In this document: positions 1 to 11,000 of the stretch, piece by piece | Position numbering within the stretch: the stretch's first letter is position 1 | Layout: each line of letters starts with the position of its first letter | DNA from: Chromera velia | Taxonomy: Eukaryota; Sar; Chromeraceae | Reading direction: 5' to 3' | NCBI GenBank assembly: GCA_018398765.1 | Contig: JAHBMJ010000622.1 | Location: 1-15,000, forward strand | Length of the DNA: 15,000 bases | The notes under the pieces: model-generated | What the model was told of the DNA's origin: nothing | Databases searched by the model: none | What the model saw: only the letters and a program-made list of their open reading frames with translations | Program-made: the position numbers and the translations under genes

Positions 1-28
1 GGGGGGGGGAGGGAGAGAGAGAGAGAGA
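1..28. repeat. G tract followed by (GA)n microsatellite
   Basis: Nine G, then AGGG and a GA dinucleotide run. It begins at the window edge, so its full length is unknown. Confidence 0.9.
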
Positions 29-210
29 AACAGTGAAAGAAGTACGAAAGAGGACAAGTTCGGACCTTTGAGAAGGATTCTTCGTTCTTTTCGCAGGGCC
101 TAGCGCAGGGCTTCACTCTGGGCAGGTGAGGGACAGAGCAGTGACTTCCGCATGACAAAACACAACCGAAGTGAACTGGTCAGAAGGGAGGGGGGGAAAC
201 AGGTGAATGT

Positions 211-240
211 GTGAGTGAGTGAGAGAGTGAGTGAGTGAGT
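211..240. repeat. Interrupted (GTGA)n repeat
   Basis: GTGA tetranucleotide units interrupted by a GAGAGA segment, downstream of RPL15. Confidence 0.85.
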
Positions 241-791
241 CCATTTTCGAAAGAGAAAGCAGGAGGCCGACAGAAGCTGTGCATATTTTCAAGAGACGCT
301 GAAATTTGTATCATATTTGTATAGCTGTCGGTTCTTGGCCTTGCCTTTTGTCTGTCCTCGTTTTCCCCGAACCCTCCCTGTTTTTGCCTGTCGGAAGGCA
401 AAACAAGAAGAATCAACGGCGGCTCTACCAAGCCACCGAAAAGCTGCGCCTACGTTCATGAGCTAGCATCTGTCAGTATACGGACCCCGCGCTCTGTTTG
501 CCTAGGCCTCATGGAACGCTGATTTCCGTCCGAGTTCCTCTGTCCTCTGTGTCTGTGACTCCAAAGCGTCGAGGAAACTCCAACCACAACCCCGCAGGAA
601 CATCCAAACGGTGAAGGCAGAAAGAAACCCCACCACCAGATGGATAGTCCACTCCAGCAGGCAGACCCAAAAACTTCGCCACAAGAGCAAAATTAATCGA
701 CCACCTGTTGGCGAGGGCCATGACTCTAGACAGCAACCAACCGCCCCACTCAGCCCAGCACCCTCTCCTCCTACCAGCTTCCTCTGTGTGT

Positions 792-2022
792 TTACCTGTA
801 ACGCTTGAGCTGGAGGAACTGGCGGCGGCGCCAGGCGGACCTTCTGGAGGGCCTGAGGCGGGCGGACTTGGGTCCCTTGACCTGCAGACCGCGGGACTTG
901 CGGCCTGCATACACATACAACACAACACAAAACATTGAATTAAAACGCACAGAAGGCACACAAAATCTCTTACACCACCTTCACCCTCATTCGGCGCTAA
1001 GATACTTACGCAGACTGAGAGAGCAGAAGGGCAAAAAAAGAGAAGGGGTACCTTGTCGGCACATGCATGGCCGCCCCATAAAAGTGTCTTCTCAAAAACA
1101 CATGCATACAGACACGCAAGCCTGTTGACAAACAAACAGAAAAAAACGACAGAGGGATTATCAAGAAAAAAGAGGCCAAAGTGAAGTCGAGGGAGCTAGA
1201 ACCAGGACCAGCGCAGAAAATCCCAGAAGAACACCAGCTTTCGGCTTTCAACAGTGCATATCTGCCAATAAAACGAGCGTTCCCTGCCCCCCTGAACCCC
1301 CAGTCTATCTGTCTACTGACTCGCAGCGGTCTTGCCTCTCATCTCGCGATGCTTGTGCTTGGGCTTGCAGATCCAGTTGATGCGTGCGTCATTGCGGATA
1401 GCTGCGTGCTGGGGATCCACCATGATCACCTCGTAGAACTTGTAGGTAGCGTCCTGACCCACCCAGTAAGAGTTCAGCACGCGGAGGTTGCCACAAATAC
1501 GGCGGCCCACACGCGTCTCGGCCAGGGAGCGGAGGTTCATCACGGACTTCTGCTTGTTCACACCCTGGTGCTTGGGCTTTCCGTAAACGATACCCTTGGC
1601 AACGTTCTTCTTGCGGTCTCCACGGCGGACGCGCACCCTGTAGACGACGTAGCCCTGCTTGGCCTTGTAACCAAGGTGGCGGGCCTTGTCAGGGCGGGTG
1701 GGGCGGGAAGCCCTGTGCACCGCGGGGAGGTACCTGCAAGGCAAGTAGACAGACAAGGGAAGAATGTGAGTGAAAACTTTCATGATAAACAGATGAGACC
1801 GACAGAAAAGGAGGAGAATAGGCTGACGCACCTGAACTCCCAGCAGCGGACGCGCTGCATGAAGCGCATGACGTCCGACTGCTTCTTCCTCCAGAGCTCT
1901 TCCATATACCTGCAGTCAGTCAGGTAAAAAGTGCACAAAAGAAGCACGGTGAGAGCCAAATTCGAAAGGAAATCCCGCCGAAAACGGAATGAGGAGAGAA
2001 TCACTTACTTGTAGGCGCCCAT
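792..2022 (-). CDS. RPL15: 60S ribosomal protein L15 (eL15), four exons, complete
   Basis: Structural protein of the large cytosolic ribosomal subunit. Seen: splicing minus-strand exons 2022-2009, 1909-1832, 1733-1321 and 904-792 gives 205 aa from ATG to TAA, against 204 in human. All three introns (99, 98 and 416 nt) start with GT and end in CAG, and phases match at each junction. Exon 1 encodes only MGAYK, the invariant eL15 start. The body carries family signatures such as [41 protein letters not shown] and HKHREMRG. The last exon supplies the usual basic tail ([15 protein letters not shown], ending LKRYR). If intron 3 were retained, translation would stop at a TAG four codons past the splice site and lose the last 39 residues or so, so exon 4 is needed for a normal protein. 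It is divergently transcribed from the GTPase gene, with 434 nt between the start codons. The assignment is secure; the UTR ends were not determined. Confidence 0.97.
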
Positions 2023-2456
2023 CTTTGCAACCTTTCTCGCAACTTCGGGAGGGAAGTAAAGAAGAACAACCGAAAGTTGGACCGAGCCGTTTCTTTGACT
2101 TTCCCGGGCTGGGCATGAATTGTGTCGAAGTGCCCCACAAACACCACCTAGCGCAGGTGCTCGCACGGAGTGGCATTGTCACGCTGAAATATTCTGCAGT
2201 CTCCAAAAATCGTTCTCTTGCAAGAGGAGTCTGATAGTCGAGCTCTCTGAGGTCTGATCTTCGCTTTCTAGCAAATTCATATTGAGTGGTTCTCTTACTC
2301 CATGGCACCATTTTGGGTCGACTACTGGCGTAGGCTTCATGTGAATTTTGCCTTCTTCTCTATGACGGCCTGTCAGTGGCTGTCTTCGATTTTGAGTCGA
2401 CTGCTTGATACCATCTAAAGCTCTATATTGGCTTTCGGCCAGAGCTGGTTTGGAAG
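2023..2456. promoter_or_regulatory. Divergent intergenic promoter region (RPL15 / GTPase gene)
   Basis: These 434 nt separate two start codons that point away from each other, so both promoters and both 5' UTRs must lie here or extend into the partner gene. Seen: a pyrimidine-rich stretch on the RPL15 sense strand about 30-50 nt before its ATG (rc of 2048-2066), reminiscent of the tracts at ribosomal-protein mRNA starts. The motif GTCGACT occurs twice (around 2318 and 2396), and its core GTCGAC is palindromic. No clear TATA box is placed for either gene. The regulatory role follows from position; no element is demonstrated. Confidence 0.5.
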
Positions 2457-4467
2457 ATGGTGTCGCAAGGGTCCTTGGTCAAATTGAAAAGTGGTGGGGA
2501 GCTTGTATATGTTGTTCTGTGTTCAGACGGTGATTATCTCGCCGTGAAAAAACTTGCAAATCCTGAAATCTCAGTCCAAAAAAAAGAAGATGTCGGGAGA
2601 TTTGGCGAGACCAAGTATGACCTGACGGAGGAGCAGGACCTCGTGATCGAGGGACTCAGACTTCTCACTGTGAGTCCGTCATCCGGTCCTGCGTCTTTTC
2701 TCATGTTCCTTTTCGCTGTTTTACACCCAGCGGAGTCATGTGTGTTTCCGTCTCCTATCGTATTCGTGCAGGAGAACAAGAAGAAGCGGGCACTTGAAAG
2801 ACCCGCAGAAGATGCAGGAGGAGGGGAAGGAAAAAAGAAAGCTCGCTCCGTCCTCGTGAAGGATGAGGTCAGTCTCTGTGCCCGCTTTTTCTGCTTTTTG
2901 TGGCTCGGAAAGGACCGTCTCTGCCTGCGCTTAGTCGTCTCGGTCTCTGAAGGACTGCCTTGTGTATCTTTGTTCCCCAGCATGCAGATTCTCTGAATTG
3001 GGGGGGCGATGCGAAATGACCAGACTGAAATATGTCGGCATGCACAACTCCATTTTTCTTGTACTGGATCTAGGTACTCGATGAGTACTGCTCGGGGTGT
3101 CTTTCTCTTCTGGACCAACCGCGTTTTTTTGCTTTGTTGTTTCCGCTATGTGTGGCTCTCGCACATTTAGAATTCCCTTCCCACCGTTTTCGACAATTGA
3201 GTGTTGTGTATTGGGTTTTTCTCTCACAGTTTATCACTGTGGGTGCCTGCAGCACGCGTCTGGCGCCCCAGCTGTCGGGGCCGTTGCTCCCGGTGCCTCG
3301 GCAGCTGCCGCCGCAGCAGCTTCGGGTCCGGTGAGAAGATCGGGAAGGGTCAGCAGAGGACGCGTATGACTGACCGACCTTGCTGTCTCACTGTCTCTCC
3401 AGCCGGCTGTGCCCGTCTCTGCCTCACGAGTCGAATGCTTTCACCCCCTCATCCTACAGCCACCCTCTTTTTTCATGAAAGTCTCAATGGATTGTGAAAT
3501 ATCGGCGGCTTGGTCATCACACAATCGTGCGGCACCTCAGTCCTTTTTGTCCTTTTTGTTATTCTCTCTCTTTCTCTCTTTCTCTTCCGCCTCAAGTCTG
3601 GACACCTCCACACATGCTGAGTGAGTGCAGGTGCGACACCCACCCAAATTCTTGGGGGACAGCCCTTCTCCGGCCTCGAGAGGAGAGGAAAAGCGAAACG
3701 TGAGCATGGTCATGATTGATTCACGAGTTGCAAAAGCCATCTCGCAGGATACTGCTTGGTCCCTCGCTTTTTCTTTCGCTGGGTTTGTCGTCCTCCCTCC
3801 TCTCAGTCGCCCGTGTGAACCTTCGTGAGGGCATTTGTGTGTCTCCTATCGGCAATTGCTTGCTCTTCTCGAGCTTTCTGCCCGTCGTCTCAGGGGAGAG
3901 CACAGCTTTCAAACACCTTCGCCAGCCTTTAACTGTATTAATATATGTCTCTTTCTTCCCCTCTATGTCCCCATGCAACGCAGCTTGAGGAGATGAAGCA
4001 GGAGGAATCCTCTGCACCGCTCCAGTCGGACCGTGCAGGGGGCCCCGGGGAGGTGAAGCGTTCCAAGAAGGTTGGTTGCTGACACGGAAGTACGGCCCTC
4101 TGCTGTCAGTGCCTCGATCGTTACTCCTCCTTCGGCTCTGTCGGAATTCTACTGAAAAGTTCGCTATGACCACAAGGTAGACAGCTTTCTCTTTTTCTTT
4201 CCCTCGTCGGTCCGTGCAGGAAAATAAGATAAAAAGAAGAACGGACGGTCTCCCAGTGGCACACAAAACATCTGCTCTCTTTTAGCTTTTCGTATAGTTC
4301 GGCCGGTTTGCCTTGCATCAATGCCTCTGTCCCGCTTCTCTCGATCATTTGTGCAGCGTGAAGCGGCAACTGATGCGCCCGCGGCTGCAAGTGGCGCCTC
4401 CGCTGTGCCGAAGAAGTCGCTTGACCAGGCTCTGTGTCTCGTGAAGATACAGAAGTATGCGAGAAGG
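2457..4467 (+). other. GTPase gene, N-terminal part (exons 1-6): barrel-like domain, NLS-like segment, low-complexity linker
   Basis: Exon 1 (residues 1-71) begins MVSQGSLVKLKSGGELVYVV and alternates short hydrophobic strands with charged turns, as in small SH3-like or Tudor-like barrels; this is a fold guess, not a family match. The ATG is the first in frame after the divergent intergenic region. Exon 2 (72-103) carries two basic clusters, KKKR (74-77) and KKKAR (92-96), spaced as in a bipartite nuclear localisation signal. Exon 3 (104-129) is Ala/Gly-rich with a run of six alanines. Exons 4-5 (130-181) are charged and probably disordered, ending in KRSKK. Exon 6 (182-218) ends with a helix containing LVKIQKYARR just before the GTPase domain. 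Its frame stays open past the chosen donor at 4468. Confidence 0.6.
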
Positions 4468-4524
4468 GTAGGGGGAGCAGGCGGGAGGGGGAATACTTCT
4501 TCCTCTTCTTCGTCGTCTTCTTCT

Positions 4525-4557
<33 letters not shown>

Positions 4558-4692
4558 TCCGCGTCAGCATCTTCCTCTTCCTCCTCGTCTTCTCGGTGTC
4601 TGCCGCGTCCTCCTCTGGTGAAGAGGGTGAAGGAAGAAGAAGGAGTGGACCAGAAGATCGCCCCCCCGGGAGAACAGCAGAGGGTCGGTCGC

Positions 4693-4724
<32 letters not shown>

Positions 4725-7700
4725 TGCGTGAAGGAAGGGGTCGATGGATCAAAGAGGTTTGTCGACAGGCTTGCTTGCTCTGTCTTCCTCTCTTGTTTTT
4801 CAATAGTTTTACCAGCTTCTTTTGAATGGTTTTCGCTTAATTTCTTCTCATACGCATTCACAAAAGTGCTCAAATGATAATCAGCTGTAGTCAGGATATG
4901 GAATCAAGTTCCCTTGTTTTTCTCCTGAATTTCGTTTCCGCCATCTTTTTTCTTTGGGTTTCTCTCGAACACATTTGCAGGAAGTGCCGATAGGGGAGGG
5001 GCCCACGGCAGAGACCCCAGTGCCAATGCTGGGACCCTACGGGGCAGGGAAGACAACTCTAGCCGACACCATCACTGCCTGTGGTCAGCCTTTTTCCCCA
5101 CTCTCACCCCCCGTCTGTTTTCCTGCCCCCCTTCTCCTTTTCTCTAAAGTCCATTCTCGCATTTGACGTGGTACTACTTTCTCCTCAACTGATTGAGCCC
5201 ATGGCATCTTGACGGGCAATTCGTGTGAAGGCCTGTGGGTATAATCCCAAATGCATCAACTGCACGCATGCATGCAGGGCTACCCCTCGACCAACAACCG
5301 AAAGATCCTCACGCAAGGATGCTCACTGTGGCAACGAAGAAAAGCCGCCAGTCCACTTCCTCTCAGAGCGTGCTCCACGAAAGAAGCTTAAGCGAGATCG
5401 ACCACTATGTCCTCAAGGTTAGCTGGCCCGTCGTCACATTTCCGTCACCTTCTGGCTCTGTTTTCTGCATCTCTCTATGTGCCTCTCCTCTCTCTCTTTC
5501 CGCCTTTTTTTTTTTTGGAGTTGCCGCTCTCTCTTTGCATCGGAAAGCGATGTTTCTGCCTCTTCCTCTCCTCAACGACCTTTCATCTTCTGTCGGTTCA
5601 TGCAGACCCTGATGAAGACGAGACTAGAGTTCTTCAACGAAGAGGGGAAGGAGACCGAGAACATTCGGAGAAGGGCGTACGAACATGTATGGCCGGAGCT
5701 CTGCGCCAATTTTGGACAAGAAATCAAAGTCACCTACGATAAAGAAGATTGTCAGTTGTTTCTTCACAGCTCTGTTTTTCCTTCTTTTTACTTTTCCGGC
5801 CAGAAGAAACTCATAACGATTGATGCCTCGATCACAAGAGTACCGGGCATCCTCTCTGTTCTGTCCTCCAAGTTGTCCCTTATTTCTTGCTGCGAGCAGA
5901 CAGAGATCTTTTTGCATTCTGGATCTCTGTCCGATTGGACCTCTGCATGTCGTGCAAGTGAGATCGCGATTCGAGAGTTCGAAACCTGCAGCGAGCATGC
6001 GTGTCTGGGCCCTCTCCTCTTCAGGCAACTGGTCTCTCTGACGATCCTTGAACTCTTGGGGGCGAGATCCGGTAGCGTGGCGGGGTCCTGCTCCTGCAAG
6101 AGCACCTTGAGGAAGGTCGGTATCCTCCATACGAGTACTGCAACGTCTGGATAGTTTTGGATCGTGAGTTGTTTGTTGACGCGAAGTTTGTTCCTTAACT
6201 CACTACGGTACGCAGGCGGTCGCTTTTGTTGTTCATTTTCGCCCGGCCCGCTACTTCTTCCATCTGGGATCTTTTGTGTCGTCCTCAGCGTTTTCTTCTT
6301 CTCTCTCTCTTCATGAGATTCCTTCCGAGTCTCTGCAACCCCAGATGCAAAGATGAGGGGCAGCGAAGGAAGGAATGCTCCTTCGGGAAATTGATCTAGT
6401 TTTTCGATTGCTTGTCTTTCCCCCGCAGGCTCTTCGGCAACGCCTCAGTGCGGTTTTGGGTTTGGGCCACTGGCCGCGTGAGAAGCACAACGCCGGGGAC
6501 AACCCGAAGAGCATGGGCGTGCTGCAGTCTGCCATCAAGCAGCTCCACATGCACTGGCCGAGCTCCCTGCTCCTCACACCCATTTTGGACTTCCCGGGCA
6601 CAGGCGACACCTCGTCAGCAAACGCAGAGAAGGTCCTTGACGTTCTCTCGGTCAGTCTGTCTACAGGAGAGACGAATTCTCGATCTGGGAATGTACTCCG
6701 CGCCCAAGTCTGTTTTGTTTGATGAAACAGCGGTCGCGTCTCCTGCCCCCCAGCCGTTTTGCACCAGTTTCTTTCTTGTTGAGTCTCGCCAATAGATTCC
6801 TAGACAGACAACCTGGTTGTGTCCAATGTAGAGTCTGTGTTGTGTGTGCGCACTCTCTTCCGCTCTGGTGTTCTCTGCTGCAGGAATTCGGCACCCGCAA
6901 CCGTTTGGTCGTGCTTCTCTACAGAGAAGACAAGACGACCTTCCAAGCCCTGAATGACAGCGGCATCCTCACTCGTCTCCGTGAAGGTGGGGGTCCTCAG
7001 ATCCTCTTCTGCATGAACGTCGAGAAGCAACAGCACGGGGGGCATCTCACTCTGAACGACGTCATCAAGAGACTTCTGGGCGATCCCTCGGCCACAGAGA
7101 CGACCGAGGAGTCAAGCGATGAGGATACAGACGAAGAGGATGAGGAGACATCTGGGAAGGCTGGTGCTGCAGGGAAGAGGATCACTGACCCGTCAGTAGC
7201 TAAGTCGAACAGGCAGCATGCATGCTATTCCTTTTTCCGTTTGTGGAAAAGATGAACATGCGTGAGACAAAGACCGTGGTTGCCCCCCTCTTGGCCTTTT
7301 GTGATACCAACCAAGAGAGTCGTCTTTCCAGATTTCTTCACCTGTTTTGTGTCTGAAGCACTATCTGTCCATCTAATTTTCGGACACTTCGCCTTGACTC
7401 TTCTCTGTTTTTTTTTCTTGAGGCTTTGTACTTCCGGTTCGGATAATGCCTAAAGAAAAAATTTGGCATTGTGCAGGGCCTCTTCCTCTCTATCTCTCGC
7501 ATGAATGCCTATCATGATGTATGTCAGGGCGACGGAGGACGAGGAATTGATGAAGCACTCGCTGCAAGAGTTTTGGGAGGGGGTGGACCCATCGTTCTCG
7601 AAAGGCGAGTTTCAACAACTGATCAAGTCCGACAAGCTCCAATTTGTTGCCATCTGTCCTCATTCCGGGACTGTGTGATGACTCCAGACCGGGTCAAGGC

Positions 7701-8016
7701 CGAGATAACCAAGGTCCTCGATCCCCCCAAAACCAAGTCCCCGGAAAGAGACGCTCGCGGGGAAGAAAAGGACTTCAAGCGCCCGACCGAAAGACAGCGA
7801 TGTCTCCGCGTGACTCCTGATCGCTTGAGAAAGGAGTTTGCGAAGGTCCGTTGGTTGTTCGCCTTTACATTTCGTCGAGTCACAATTCGAAGCCTTAATT
7901 TGGGACTCAACAAGTGTAATAGAGTCAATTGCCAAAGAGAAAACGAGAAAATCTGATGGTCGAATGGGGTCGCCCTCCTGCTCTTTCAAAAAAATGTCTC
8001 TCCTGTATGAGAGAAA

Positions 8017-8074
<58 letters not shown>

Positions 8075-11000
8075 TCACCCTCTCTTCTTCATTGAGTTTT
8101 GCATGTGAGTCCGTATGAGTAAATGTTCAAGGCGGTTTGTTGGTGCTTGGGTGGGTGGGTGGGCAGGTGACTGCACTGTCGTGCTCTCGATTGGTCTGAC
8201 CACAGGCACGTGCATTCTTTCTGATACGCTTCGTGTGCGTCTCTGTGCTCATGCCTGGCTTTATGACCTTTCTGTCCATTGAGAAGCACTTTCCCTCTGC
8301 TTTCCTGGTTCAATGGCTGCTTTCTACCTGCCTGCCTGCCTGTTTGCAGTTCTTGGAGGGGACGAAGATGCGTAGAGTGCTGGAGTTCTTTGAGGGCAAC
8401 AACGCCTCCTGGTGGAAGTTAGCGGCCGAGCAGGCACCAGCAAAGAGGAAGTGGGAGACGCCAGTGTGCAGGGAGGGGGCCTCCGACAGATTCTTCTCCG
8501 AAGTTGAGGGTGACGACGACATCCATCAGATGGTCGTTCGAATGGGGGGATTCGTAACGATGAAACCCAAGAGTGACCAGTTGAGGGAGGTCTTCGGTGA
8601 AATGGAGGCATTGCTGAGGTTCAGAGAGACATGGGATAGCTGTGCCAGGGAGGCAGTGAACCTCCAGGACCGGCCTCGCTCCACCTGGCGCTTCGGGGAC
8701 CCTTTTCTGGCAGAGTTCACTGCCGTAGTCGAGAGTGTGTGCGACGGTCCGGATTCGGCATTGGCGAAGTTGGGGGTGGAGTTCGAGGCGATGATCAGAG
8801 ATCTGGAAAGGAAAAAGTTCTTTGAGAACGACAAGGCCATCTGATTCAGCCTGCTGAACTTCTACCGACCCTCAAAGAACCCCCTGTTCCCCAAAGTGCA
8901 GAAGCTCATGGAGCCCTTGAACCAGACTCTGGCTGCACGCCTCGGGTAGGTCAACAAAGGGACATGCATGCAATTATATTCAGAGATCGAAAAAGAATTA
9001 AACGGTCTGCTTGGTGAGATTCTTTCTCTTCGGGTGCTCAAAAAGGATCAAAGAAAGAAGCAATTGTAAGATACGCAGTCTGTCCAGCACAGCAGATAAG
9101 ACGCCCTTAGCATTTGTGTTGCGTGTCCTTTCCTTTACATGATATCGTAAATGATCGTTCCCCTTGGATCAAGTCAAATTACTCGTTGCTCTGTTTTCTC
9201 TTTGCATGACCAGCCACTCTGTGTCTCCTACTACCTGATTACTCCCTCACTCTCCCTTTTGTCTGGGCTTTCTCGCAATCCCCCCTTCTACAGTTATTGG
9301 TGGACACCACACGTCAATTTGTTGTGCCTTGCCAGAGATTTTGCTGGGCACAGAAATCCATCAAAGGCCTCATCCCACCCGGCCCCTCCCTTCTCTTGCA
9401 GATCTCATCTCAACGAGTGGACCTCGGCCAGATTCCAGTCCGGGGTCCCTCAGTGGAAGGAGGCCTTGGAGACTCTCCTCAAGAAGCTTGCAGAGATTCT
9501 CCTGAGAGGCCGGACCCGAAGTGATGACGAGACCTACTTACAGAAACAGGAGCTTCTTTCCAATGTGCTACTGGAATGCGTCCCCGCGCTTGTCGAGAGG
9601 CTCAAGCCCGAGTGAGTTTGAGCACAGTGCTCAATTCAGTGACTGCGTGTGTTTGCAGTGAAACAGCGCGTCTGCGGATCTCTTACTCCCCCTTTCAAAT
9701 TGGGCTGTCTGTTCGTCCTTTTCCTCTTCGTTGTTTTCGTGCAAAAGGTGAGCGAAGCGGAGCGGAGGGGAAACAGTGTGATTTTGCATTCCAGCGGTTT
9801 CCTTTTCTCCTGTGCCTTGGTGATTCCGTTTTGTTGCCAACGCAAAGTTTCCTTCCTCCGCCGTCTTTGATCACTCAGTAGTCCGTCTACTGCATGGTTG
9901 TCCCTTGACGTGTATAATTTGTGTGCAGCTCTCTGATGTCCTTGGACGTCAACAAGGACCCGTTCAAGGGCGCCCGGGCCCTGGCAGTCAAGGAAGCGAT
10001 GGTGAAGATCTACGAGGAGCTGAAGGCGAAGGTGGCCTCGGGGAGGGGGAGAGGGTCCATTGCGGACGCGCTGCTCTGTCCAACTTCTGGATTTCTGGAG
10101 AACTTCCGGCTTCTTTTCAAGCATCACGTGTTTGAGACCTCGGAGTTTGGCAAGTTCACCAACCAGGAGGAGATCGACCCTCGCAGCTCTGTGTTCTGCA
10201 TTCTCGAGAGCCATCTGAAGGTGTACGACGGGAAGAGGAAGATTGCCGGCATGATGAACCCTCTCGCGACGCCTGCCCCGAGAGGACGCACCCGGAACAA
10301 AGTCTTTCAGGTTGGTGGTCGTGTCTTATTTTCCTGCGTTGCCAGAAAATAAACGAGTTTTCATGTGTAAAAACTGAAAGGTGGGAAAGAAGAATGTGCG
10401 TAGAGCCTTCAGTTTGTTTTTGCGTCAAGAAGTTGGCCCTCGACGGGACAGTCTGAGAGTGAACGAAGAAGAAAACATCTATGCATGTGTTCGGATGATC
10501 AGAGATGTCTAGGGAGTGACACATACACGAGACGAGAAAGAAACGTGAAACAACACGAGCGATGTGAGCAAGGCTGCATGCGCATTTGCTGCTGCCATTT
10601 GCTGAAGTGAATGGATGTCTGTGTGCATGTACGCGCGCGGTCGTGCAGGTCTGGGAGGAGGCGATCTTCTGGATTGCTGACTGGCTGCACGGGGAACTCG
10701 TCAAGAGACAGAAGCGACCCGAGGTCCGTTTGGGTTATTTGTGTTCGGCTTGCGGCTTCGCTTTTCTCCTGTAGATGCAAGTCTACGTCAAAGCTATCCT
10801 TTTGCCTTCGTCCGTTGCGGGAGTGCGTGTTTTTGAGAAGAGAGAGTGACGGCAACTGCCCTCTCCTTTCAATGCAGGGGCTCAATTTGACTTTCAGGAT
10901 TGCTCTATCCCCCCTGCGTCAAGACATATGCTTCCGATCGTTTTCTGCGTCTTCAACTTGCGGTTTGTTTGCAGAAGCTTGAGGAGCTCGGGAGGGAGGT

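Larger units (their letters stand above)
1..791. other. 3' flank of RPL15, no supported gene
   Basis: I see only simple-sequence tracts at 1-28 and 211-240 and unremarkable mixed sequence. Open frames here are short, lack splice-consistent partners and resemble no family I recognise. The part next to 792 must contain the RPL15 3' UTR and its polyadenylation site, which I could not place. Confidence 0.5.

Noticed and set aside
509-1135. Minus-strand open frames overlapping the last RPL15 exon
   Set aside because: They are other-frame readings of RPL15 exon 4 and its flanks, with no family resemblance.
4121-4873. Minus-strand open frame of 250 codons across introns 5 and 6
   Set aside because: It consists largely of poly-Gln/poly-Lys and Ser-Leu read from the microsatellites on the opposite strand of the GTPase gene.
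7656-7687. A 32-nt micro-intron repairing exon 13
   Set aside because: The phase works, but all other introns here are 94 nt or longer and this segment lacks a convincing pyrimidine tract; a TG slip is simpler.
8842-8844. TGA as selenocysteine or as a reassigned tryptophan codon
   Set aside because: The exon 13 frame is also broken by TGA where a frameshift is needed, and both RPL15 and the GTPase use ordinary codons. No selenoprotein family or redox motif is involved.
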